A DNA stretch of 15,678 nucleotides, taken from the NCBI GenBank assembly GCA_020441225.1, contig JAGRMP010000118.1, positions 1 through 15,678 on the forward strand, read 5' to 3'. This DNA is from Maritimibacter sp. (GTDB lineage Bacteria > Pseudomonadota > Alphaproteobacteria > Rhodobacterales > Rhodobacteraceae). Position numbers and translations under genes: made by a program. Each line of letters opens with the position of its first letter. The stretch's first letter is position 1. The notes under the pieces are model-generated. The model saw only the letters and a list, made by a program, of their open reading frames with translations. It made no database searches and was not told where the DNA came from. Positions 1-5,511 of the stretch are shown piece by piece.

Positions 1-352
1 CTGGTTTTCCACACAAACCGGGAACGGCGTTTAGGGGTGGGGGTGGGGGTGGGGCAGCGGCACAGGCCCGACCATGGGGCGCGAGCGCCGCGCGGACTGC
101 GGAAATCAGGAGCGGGCGTGATCTCGCCGGCAGATCGCCCCGAACCACGGCTGGAAACTGCCGTGGCAAGCACTGGCTGATCAAAGGCTCGGGGATATCG
201 ACCTCGTCCAGAGCGGCAGACACCCTGTTCACCTGGTTGCAGGTCGCCTCGATCACCAGCGGATGCGCACCGCAGACCGAGGTGATGCCCCCGCGGGCGC
301 CGCTGTTGTGCCGCGCGAGGCGGTCGAGCAGGGTTTGGACCTCTGGTATCAT
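1..352 (-). pseudogene. Internally deleted remnant of a KbaZ/GatZ-type tagatose-bisphosphate aldolase subunit
   Basis: This minus-strand frame is open from 352 to the window edge. It starts MIPEVQTLLDRLARHNSG, then shows GITSVCGAHPLVIEATCNQVN, which matches two separated pieces of the GatZ/KbaZ N-terminus (the 'VCSAHPLV' and 'LIEATSNQV' segments). It then passes directly into IPEPLISQCLPRQFPAVVRG, which resembles the extreme C-terminus of that family ('LLSQYLPRQYAAVRAG'). Intact proteins have about 420 residues, so roughly 300 are missing, yet the frame survived both joins. The reading frame runs past the expected end into a proline run. The ATG overlaps the stop of the upstream remnant (TGATG). 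The product would lack the TIM-barrel core and is almost certainly non-functional. Family recognition is from memory of the motifs. Confidence 0.6.
34..54 (+). other. Perfect G-quadruplex motif (four G-runs, single-T loops)
   Basis: The plus strand has runs of 4, 5, 5 and 4 guanines separated by single thymines. Four G-tracts with one-base loops is the classic arrangement for a very stable parallel G-quadruplex. On the minus strand the same bases read as a proline run after the degraded aldolase reading frame (1-352). The pattern also fits a slipped-strand expansion of a GGGGGT unit. Any regulatory role is unproven. Confidence 0.8.
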
Positions 353-590
353 CACGCGCCCAACATCACGACCTTGCTGAGATGTCGCGGCTTGGTGGTG
401 TCGATATCATGAGCCGCGGCGCAGGTTTCGCCGCGCAATTGCAGCACAGGCAAGACCTCGGCGCCGACCAGGTCGCCCTCGCTTGCCACATCGAACGGGC
501 ATCGCCGGGGCCGCCGAGACCGAGCACCCATGCCCCCTTGGCCTGGAGCCCGACAACCAACGCGGCCCCGTCATCGCGCGCGGCCCGACA
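352..590 (-). pseudogene. Frameshifted 3' remnant of a SIS-domain (GlmS/AgaS-like) sugar-phosphate isomerase
   Basis: Two minus-strand frames carry complementary pieces. One, read from 590 towards about 500, gives ALVVGLQAKGAWVLGLGGPG, like the last sheet and helix of a SIS domain. The other, read from about 495 to its TGA at 354-352, gives LPVLQLRGETCAAAHDIDTT followed by KPRHLSKVV. This resembles the GlmS-like ending 'PLQLLAY..A...G.DPDRPRHLSKVT'. A frameshift near 495-540 separates them. The stop overlaps the ATG of the KbaZ-like remnant, and such isomerase-aldolase pairs are common in amino-sugar and tagatose pathways. Everything upstream of about 590 is gone, replaced by the AraC remnant. 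The assignment is tentative. Confidence 0.45.
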
Positions 591-1055
591 TCAGGACCAT
601 CGGCCGGAGATCGCGGGAGGGGCGCCGCTCTGTCCAGTCGATCGCGCGTGATGGCGGGGCGTGTTTCCCGTGACACGCTTGAAGGCCGTTCTGAACGCGC
701 TTTCCGAGTCATAACCCAAGGCATGGGCGATCGCGCCGACGGGCTCTCCAAGCTCCAGACTGCGTCCGGCGAGGAGCATGCGCCACTTGGTGAGATACCC
801 GATCGGACTTTCGCCGACCAACTGTCGGAATCGCGCTGCAAAACCGGCGCGCGACATGCCCGCCTCGGCGGCGAGCGTGCTCACCGTCCAACGCCGTGAC
901 GGCTCCCGATGGATCGCCTTGATCGCCGCCCCGACCCGTCGGTCGGAGAGCGCAAACAGCCAGCCAACGCCTGTGTTCTCCCGCAGATATCGTCTGAGAG
1001 CCTGGATGAAGATCATGGTCGCGAGCTGCTGGGCGATGAGCAGACCGCCCGGCGA
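591..1055 (-). pseudogene. C-terminal half of an AraC-family transcriptional regulator
   Basis: The translated piece contains PGGLLIAQQLATMIFIQALR, GVGWLFALSDRRVGAAIKAI, WTVSTLAAEAGMSRAGFAAR and ALGYDSESAFRTAFKRVTG. These are the linker helices and both helix-turn-helix motifs of the cupin-type AraC regulators (AraC_binding plus HTH_18). Family members run to about 300 residues. Here only about 154 codons remain, ended upstream by an in-frame TGA at 1058-1056. An ATG at 1016 could still start a 141-residue DNA-binding half, but the homology continues upstream of it, so I call this a broken gene. The sequence upstream (1059-1200) does not read as a recognisable cupin domain in any frame. It ends exactly where the isomerase remnant begins. 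Confidence 0.75.
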
Positions 1056-1362
1056 TCATGGGGGTGACCGCTCCGGGAAAACCTGCCCATGTAGCGCATC
1101 CAATATCTCGACGATGCCGACCCGGGAAAGTTGCGCCTTGATGATGCGATGGCGCCCCGCCGACCTCGGGATGATCTGGTGCAGCAGCCACATCGACAGG
1201 GGTTTTGCAGCCGCAGGGTCGGCGCGTGCGAGGCCGAACGGCTTGCGACCGGCCCCGACGAGACCCTTCAAGATCGCAGCTCCCGGGACGCCCGCGGCAC
1301 CAATCGGGAAATTGCGGATCACGCATGTCCGTCGGGGTGAGTCAAGCGGGCCACGTGGCGGA
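1056..1362 (-). pseudogene. Degraded segment; possible 5' scrap of an NAD-dependent epimerase
   Basis: This stretch has no intact gene. The minus frame between about 1330 and 1205 reads CVIRNFPIGAAGVPGAAILK then GLVGAGRKPFGLARADPAAA. This resembles, with several substitutions, the nucleotide-binding start of NAD-dependent epimerases ('VFVTGATGFIGSAIVKELI.AGH.VLGLARSDAGA'). The glycine motif is damaged and similarity stops near 1200. The remainder to 1056 shows nothing certain, although EILDALHGQVFPERSP just before the TGA could be a distorted piece of the AraC N-terminal domain. The match is weak and from memory, so I treat it as a hypothesis. Confidence 0.25.
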
Positions 1363-2109
1363 TCACCATGCGACCGGGCCATTTTCGTCGAAAAACCCAC
1401 CCGTCGGGCCATCGTCACCGATCAGCGCCAGCCGCACCGGTGCGCGGGCCCCCTCTTCCAGGCTGCGGGTTCCGTTGAAATTGTTGAGCGCCGTGGAGGT
1501 GAAGCCCGGACAGGCTGCATTGACCTTGATCCGGGTGTCCTCAAGGGCGAGGGCAAACGCCAGCATCACCGCATGGGCCGCCGCCTTGGACACCGAGTAA
1601 TTGCCAAACATCCGGCGATGGTCATTGGACGGGTCAGAGTTCAGCGTGAGCGATGCGCCTGAGCTGCCGGTGAGGACGATCCGTCCGGCCGGAGCCTCGC
1701 GAAGAAGCGGCAACATCGCCTGGGTCACGGCGATAACGCCGAAGACATTCGTGTCGAACACCTTGCGCACGTCCGAGAGGGGCGCTTCCGTGAGAAGGTT
1801 CGTCCGAACAGCCACACTGAAGGGTTGATCCGGTTGCGCGCGCGAAATGCCCGCGTTGTTCATGAGCACGTCGAGCCGTCCGAAGTCCCGGCCGATACGC
1901 TCTGCGGCAGCGTCAATGGAGGCCTGATCGGTCACGTCGAGCTGGATCGCATGGGCCATGTCCCCAATCTCCGCAGCGACGGCCCGGCCTTTCGCCAGAT
2001 CGCGGGCCCCGACCAGAACGGTGAGCCCCTCGGCCGCCAGGTCCTTTGCAATCTGATATCCGATCCCCTGGTTGGCACCGGTAATGAGAGCGACACGCTG
2101 TTCGGTCAT
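1363..2109 (-). CDS. Short-chain dehydrogenase/reductase (SDR family)
   Basis: A complete 248-residue classical SDR, a cytoplasmic NAD(P)-dependent oxidoreductase of unknown substrate. The cofactor-binding TGANQGIG motif is at residues 10-17, NNAG at 84-87, a TGSSG segment with the likely catalytic serine at about 148-151, and the catalytic YxxxK (Tyr171, Lys175) follows. The length is normal for the family. The ATG at 2109 has GGAAGGA about eight bases upstream, which supports this start. It is transcribed divergently from the TetR gene, and the shared intergenic palindromes suggest repression by that TetR, a common arrangement for detoxification-type reductases. Downstream DNA is degraded. 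Family confidence is high; the substrate cannot be told. Confidence 0.88.
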   Translation of the reverse strand: MTEQRVALITGANQGIGYQIAKDLAAEGLTVLVGARDLAKGRAVAAEIGDMAHAIQLDVTDQASIDAAAERIGRDFGRLDVLMNNAGISRAQPDQPFSVAVRTNLLTEAPLSDVRKVFDTNVFGVIAVTQAMLPLLREAPAGRIVLTGSSGASLTLNSDPSNDHRRMFGNYSVSKAAAHAVMLAFALALEDTRIKVNAACPGFTSTALNNFNGTRSLEEGARAPVRLALIGDDGPTGGFFDENGPVAW

Positions 2110-2167
2110 GAGACTGAGTCCTTCCAGGATATGGTCCGCCGCCCATAACCTTGGTATGAGAAGGAAG

Positions 2168-2182
2168 CGGAACTCTATTCCG
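2168..2182. promoter_or_regulatory. Operator half-matching palindrome 1 (CGGAA-N5-TTCCG)
   Basis: CGGAACTCTATTCCG has perfect five-base inverted arms around five bases. It has the same architecture as the second palindrome 23 bp away. It lies close to the predicted transcription start of the SDR gene and upstream of the TetR gene, so it is a plausible TetR dimer site. Confidence 0.6.
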
Positions 2183-2184
2183 AT

Positions 2185-2213
2185 TAGATACGGAACATTG
2201 TTCCGTTTGACAA
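2185..2213 (-). promoter_or_regulatory. Putative sigma-70 promoter of the SDR gene
   Basis: Read on the minus strand, TTGTCA (2213-2208; five of six matches to TTGACA) is followed after exactly 17 bases by TATCTA (2190-2185), a poor but positioned -10 element. One palindrome fills the spacer almost completely and a second lies just downstream of the -10. This is the geometry expected of repression by steric block. It is inferred from sequence only. Confidence 0.4.
2190..2206. promoter_or_regulatory. Operator palindrome 2 (17 bp, perfect arms)
   Basis: ACGGAACATTGTTCCGT is an inverted repeat with eight-base perfect arms around one central T. Its core CGGAAC-N3-GTTCCG matches palindrome 1 in its outer five bases. 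It occupies the -35/-10 spacer of the putative SDR promoter. Dyads of this size between a tetR gene and its divergent neighbour are typical autoregulatory TetR operators. Confidence 0.75.
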
Positions 2214-2225
2214 GAGGTGTTGTGA

Positions 2226-2849
2226 ATGTCTGATGAAGGGTCTGACGACGCGATCAGCGGCGCGCGCGATGCGCGGCCCATCCGGGCGGATGCGAAGCGT
2301 AACGAAGGCAGGTTGATCGATGCGGCGCGCGTGGTTTTTGCCCGTGCGGGCGTCGATGCGCCGATGCGTGAGATCGCAGACGAGGCGGGCGTCGGGGTGG
2401 GCACGCTCTACCGCCGTTTTCCGCAGCGGGCGGACCTAATCGCCGCCGTCTTTCGGCTCGAAGTCGATGCCTGCGCCGAAGCGGCCAAGGCCTGCGCGCG
2501 GGACTACGGCCCCGCCGACGCGGTCGACAGATGGATGCAGAGATACGTCGATTTCATTCTCGCAAAGCGCGGTCTTGCGGCCTCGTTACATTCCGGTGGC
2601 CCGGCCTACGCCAACCTGCCCGCCTATTTCGACGCACATCTTGAACCGGCGCTGACATCGCTGCTCGATGCGGCGATCAGGGCAGGGGAAATCAGAGCGG
2701 CGATCCCGGCACGTGATCTTCTGAGAGCGGTTGCCGGCCTCTGTCTGCCATCGGGCGACGGCGACCCCGAGCAGGCAAGACGCCTCGTCAGGCTGCTTGT
2801 GCAGGGGTTGCGCTATCAGGCAGCAGCACCATCCGCGGCCGGTGAGTAA
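2226..2849 (+). CDS. TetR/AcrR-family transcriptional repressor
   Basis: This 207-residue protein has a TetR_N helix-turn-helix at about residues 28-75: RLIDAARVVFARAGVDAP, then MREIADEAGVGVGTLYRRFP with the diagnostic GTLYRRFP recognition helix. A helical ligand and dimerisation domain follows. There is an extra N-terminal tail of about 25 residues, partly acidic. The ATG at 2226 is preceded by AGAGGTG at a suitable distance. It is the only real gene on the plus strand in the window. It probably represses itself and the divergent SDR gene through the two CGGAA-N5-TTCCG palindromes. The ligand is unknown. Confidence 0.9.
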   Translation: MSDEGSDDAISGARDARPIRADAKRNEGRLIDAARVVFARAGVDAPMREIADEAGVGVGTLYRRFPQRADLIAAVFRLEVDACAEAAKACARDYGPADAVDRWMQRYVDFILAKRGLAASLHSGGPAYANLPAYFDAHLEPALTSLLDAAIRAGEIRAAIPARDLLRAVAGLCLPSGDGDPEQARRLVRLLVQGLRYQAAAPSAAGE

Positions 2850-2941
2850 ACCGGCGCGCACATGAGACCCTGGATCCGATCTCTGTAACAGCTTGATTTG
2901 GCTTGCTTAGATGCCGGAAAGGGGGGTCGGGCGGCGCCGGT
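2850..2941. other. Junction between the TetR gene and the nif cluster
   Basis: About 90 bases lie between two convergent transcription units. I see no convincing terminator, repeat, tRNA edge or attachment site. A G-rich run (2921-2926) followed by GCGGCGCCGG gives only a weak inverted repeat without a T-tract. It marks where the decayed or accessory left part meets the nif genes. Confidence 0.4.
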
Positions 2942-3088
2942 TCACACCGACCTGTTCACCAGGAAATTGCCCATGCCCGCGATGAAGCCCATCTCGACAA
3001 GGCGGCGCTCCATCTCGTCGGGCGCGCGCGCTCCCTGCCCTACGAGCGAAAGCAGCCAGACGACGCGGCCCCACTGGTCCCGCCGCAC
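2942..3088 (-). CDS. Small hypothetical ORF at the end of the nifB operon
   Basis: The reading frame ends WGRVVWLLSLVGQGARAPDE, MERRLVEMGFIAGMGNFLVN, RSV and a TGA at 2942. The composition (hydrophobic, acidic and glycine residues, helical pattern) looks more protein-like than the shadow frames around it. I do not recognise the family. The start is unclear: a GTG at 3088 gives 48 codons without a good ribosome binding site. The frame stays open further back through the SIR2-like gene. An alternative is a TTG near 3135 in another frame, preceded by AAGGGCGGGG, joined by a frameshift. It could be a genuine small nif-associated protein, a decayed 3' end, or chance. Confidence 0.35.
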   Translation of the reverse strand: MRRDQWGRVVWLLSLVGQGARAPDEMERRLVEMGFIAGMGNFLVNRSV

Positions 3089-3147
3089 CGCACCGAGGGC
3101 AACGGCGGTCTCGCCGGTTCGAGACGACGCTGGTCCAACCCCGCCCT

Positions 3148-3987
3148 TCAGCCTTCGGGAACCGCGAGTTGGTCCACCACCGCCGTGGCCGGCAGGTCGA
3201 GCACGGTGATCCCGAGTTCCTGCGCGAACTTCTGCTCCATCCGGGTCAACGGCCCTTCGATCAGCGCGATATGGCCCGCGCCCGACCGCTTGGCGATCTG
3301 GCGGGCGAAGATGCGCAGCATCTGGTCGTCGAAGCGGCAGCCCAGGAACAGGAACGGGCGTCCGGTGCGGCGCGTCTGCACCTCGTCGGGGATCGGCGTC
3401 TGGATGTCGATCTCGGTCAGCACCTCGACGTAATCGCTGTCCGACATGAGGTAACCGTAGCCCGCCTTGGCAAGCCCGTGCGGTTTGTAGATCAGCGTCT
3501 TCCACGCCGGATCCGCCGCGTCGATCTCCGCCCCGGACTTGTCGTAGGCCCGGTAGAAGATCTCGACCCAGGTGCCGTTGCGGCTGACGCCCAGCGACAG
3601 GCCCCAATCGCGGTCGCCGAAGGCCTTGAGCAGGGTGTCGTCATACCAGCTGTCGACCACCAGCGGCGGGGCGACACGGGCGAGCCAGTCATGCACCGGG
3701 TTCGCCTGCGCGGCCGGCGTGTCGAAGGCCTTGAGCACAAGGTGGTCGAGGGTCGCGCGGAACTTGCGGCTTTCGACGTATTGCGCGGCCTCCCACAGCT
3801 TGCCGGAGGCGCGGCGCGGCACCCGTACTTCGGCCTCGATCATCGCCGACAGGGCCTGCGGCGAGGTCGGCGCGGCGCCGCCCGAGAGCGCCGAGACGCC
3901 GGGGCCGAGGTAAGGCACGCGGGCGCCGCCCGCCACCTCGTTCATCGCCTGTTCGAGGCGGTCGAGATCTTTTCCACGATCGGGCAT
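3148..3987 (-). CDS. SIR2-like (sirtuin-fold) protein in the nifB operon
   Basis: A 279-residue protein with diverged sirtuin features. PYLGPGVSALSGGAAPTSPQ (about residues 25-44) sits where sirtuins have the NAD-binding GAGISxxSGIP loop. DSWYDDTLLKAF (112-123) resembles the TTNYD segment. LIYKPHGLA (165-173) places His170 like the catalytic HG histidine. PFLFLGCRFDDQMLRIFARQI resembles the C-terminal Rossmann segment of SIR2_2 proteins. The usual zinc-ribbon cysteines are not visible. It could be an NAD-dependent deacylase or an NADase-like fold. The start at 3987 follows the nifT stop by three bases, so it belongs to the nifB-fdxN-LRV-nifZ-nifT unit. Its partner and role are unknown; deacylation of nitrogenase or assembly proteins is only a guess. 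Confidence 0.8.
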   Translation of the reverse strand: MPDRGKDLDRLEQAMNEVAGGARVPYLGPGVSALSGGAAPTSPQALSAMIEAEVRVPRRASGKLWEAAQYVESRKFRATLDHLVLKAFDTPAAQANPVHDWLARVAPPLVVDSWYDDTLLKAFGDRDWGLSLGVSRNGTWVEIFYRAYDKSGAEIDAADPAWKTLIYKPHGLAKAGYGYLMSDSDYVEVLTEIDIQTPIPDEVQTRRTGRPFLFLGCRFDDQMLRIFARQIAKRSGAGHIALIEGPLTRMEQKFAQELGITVLDLPATAVVDQLAVPEG

Positions 3988-3990
3988 GGC

Positions 3991-4206
3991 TCAGGCCTCC
4001 GCGCCGGTCGAGACGCGCACGGCGTCGACGGTGATCGGCAGCTTGGGGTCGTCGAGGTCGGGCATGGCGAAGACCCAGCCGTTCGAGAGCCGCGCCCAGC
4101 CGCCCCAGAGCCCGGGTTTCTCGGTCTCGACGATCATCTCTTCGAGGTCCTTCTTGGGCACGTAGGCCTCCAGCCCCTTGGGCGTCTCACGGATCATGAC
4201 TTTCAT
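3991..4206 (-). CDS. nifT: NifT/FixU nitrogen fixation protein
   Basis: This 71-residue protein begins MKVMIRETPKGLEAYVPKKD and contains LWGGWARLSNGWVFAMPDL, the typical NifT/FixU signature. It is a small protein of unknown biochemical role that is nearly always found near nifB, nifZ or nifK. Length is normal. The ATG overlaps the nifZ stop (ATGA) and has AAGGAG upstream, so the two are translationally coupled. The next gene (SIR2-like) begins three bases after its stop. Confidence 0.93.
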   Translation of the reverse strand: MKVMIRETPKGLEAYVPKKDLEEMIVETEKPGLWGGWARLSNGWVFAMPDLDDPKLPITVDAVRVSTGAEA

Positions 4207-4559
4207 TCTGCGGGCTCCTTGAAGCTCTGGGGGGGACTTTGCCGGGTGACGATGTGGGATTGCAGCACCGAGGGATCGTCCGCGCGCCGATCGACGGTCT
4301 CGCCCGAGACAAGCTCGCGCTCGCGCATGCCGACGATGTTGCCGCGCTCGATGAAATCGACGGCGTAGATGTAGAATTGCTGGAGAAAGGTGCCGATGTC
4401 GCGCACGTAGCCGACGTCGCCCTTCTTCACCACCACCTCGCCGATCTCGACGCCGGCCATGGTGCCGTCGTTCTTGACGTTCTTCTTCGAGATCACGCGC
4501 TGGCCCGGCAGGTAGAGGGGATCGCGGTAGACCTCGATTTCGCGGTCGTCGGTCGACAT
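4203..4559 (-). CDS. nifZ: NifZ, MoFe protein maturation factor
   Basis: This 118-residue protein matches NifZ. Near the N-terminus it has LYLPGQRVISKKNVKNDGTM, then GEVVVKKGDVGYVRDIGTFL and QQFYIYAVDFIERGNIVGMR. This SH3-like, positively charged block defines the family. NifZ acts with NifH in maturing the P-cluster of the MoFe protein. The ATG at 4559 begins one base after the LRV gene stop, with AAGGAG inside the end of that gene. It overlaps nifT by four bases. The C-terminal tail is short and polar, as usual. Confidence 0.94.
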   Translation of the reverse strand: MSTDDREIEVYRDPLYLPGQRVISKKNVKNDGTMAGVEIGEVVVKKGDVGYVRDIGTFLQQFYIYAVDFIERGNIVGMRERELVSGETVDRRADDPSVLQSHIVTRQSPPQSFKEPAE

Positions 4560-4560
4560 G

Positions 4561-5304
4561 TCAGGCTCCTTCCATGAGCGCGGCGAGGCGCATCCGGGCG
4601 GTCTCGCCTATGAAATCTTCCGGGTCGTCGATGAGGGCGCGCAGCTCGTCGGGGCCGCCCGCCTCGGCCACCGCGTGGCGCACGCGCATGTCGGCGTCGG
4701 CCACGAACAGGGCAGGCCGGCGGCACGCGGCTTCGCGGCGCACGAGCGGGTCGGGATCGGCGCGGAACCGGTCGAGAAAGGCCGTCGCGACCCGGCCCGC
4801 GACGATCCGGCGGACCTCCGGGTCGGGGTCGTGCAGCATCGCCGGCAACAGCCCGTCGGGGGCGCGGCGAGCGACGACCTGGCGCACGTAATCGTCGGGG
4901 TCTTCGGTGAGCGGCATCAGGTATTTCGGCGCCACCCGGTTGACCACCGCGATCCGCACCCGGCGGTCGGGATCGGTGATCGCGCGCTCGGCATAGGGGC
5001 GCGGCAGCCGCATCACCGCCATCGCCCGCACGCCCGGGTCCGGGTCGTCGATCAGCTTCGGCAGACGAAACACCGAAGCCACCCGCGCGGCGTTCATCCG
5101 GGCCTCGAAATAGGGGTGGTCGAGGCCCGCGTCGGCGGCCTCCGGGTTCAGCACGAAAAACCGCTCGATCCGTTTCGCATAGCGGTCGTTGACGCAGGAC
5201 CAGCCGAGCCCGCACAGGCCCTCGGCGAGCTTCGCATGGTGGGCGCAGGCGGTGCAGTCGAGCGCCCTGCCCTGCCAGTCGACCGGATCGGGGCCCCCGG
5301 GCAT
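4561..5304 (-). CDS. LRV (leucine-rich repeat variant) 4Fe-4S protein
   Basis: A 247-residue protein in two parts. The N-terminus has cysteines 17, 20, 31 and 37 in a C-x2-C-x10-C-x5-C pattern, the LRV_FeS4 cluster domain. From about residue 70 come repeated units of about 24 residues with patterns such as DDPDPGVRAMAV, TDPDRRVRIAVV, EDPDDYVRQVVA, HDPDPEVRRIVA and ADPDPLVRREAA, which are LRV repeats. The prototype is the protein next to nifB in Azotobacter vinelandii, whose function remains unclear. It starts four bases after the fdxN stop and ends one base before nifZ, fixing it inside the nifB operon. A scaffold or Fe-S transfer role is speculation. Confidence 0.9.
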   Translation of the reverse strand: MPGGPDPVDWQGRALDCTACAHHAKLAEGLCGLGWSCVNDRYAKRIERFFVLNPEAADAGLDHPYFEARMNAARVASVFRLPKLIDDPDPGVRAMAVMRLPRPYAERAITDPDRRVRIAVVNRVAPKYLMPLTEDPDDYVRQVVARRAPDGLLPAMLHDPDPEVRRIVAGRVATAFLDRFRADPDPLVRREAACRRPALFVADADMRVRHAVAEAGGPDELRALIDDPEDFIGETARMRLAALMEGA

Positions 5305-5308
5305 CCGG

Positions 5309-5503
5309 TCAGACCGGGATGCAGGTTTCGGGCACCGGGCAGATCTGCGCGCATTGCGGCGCGTCGAAGCTGCCCTTGCACTCGGTGCAGAGCTCCGGGT
5401 CGATGATATAGGTGTCGCTTTCGAACTGGATCGCCGCGTTCGGGCATTCGAATTCGCAGGCGCCGCAGACGGTGCAGTTGGACTGGACGATCTTGTAAGC
5501 CAT
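5309..5503 (-). CDS. fdxN: FdxN-type 2[4Fe-4S] ferredoxin
   Basis: A 64-residue bacterial ferredoxin. The first cluster motif is C-x2-C-x2-C-x3-C-P (Cys 10, 13, 16, 20). The second is C-x2-C-x8-C-x3-C-P (Cys 39, 42, 51, 55), with the eight-residue insertion typical of nif/FdxN and Chromatium-type ferredoxins. It supplies electrons at low potential, probably to NifB or to nitrogenase reductase. I place the start at ATG 5503 ([10 protein letters not shown]) because GAGGGG lies just upstream. A GTG at 5515 would overlap the nifB stop and add only four residues. It sits eight bases after nifB. Confidence 0.92.
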   Translation of the reverse strand: MAYKIVQSNCTVCGACEFECPNAAIQFESDTYIIDPELCTECKGSFDAPQCAQICPVPETCIPV

Positions 5504-5511
5504 GGGCCCCC

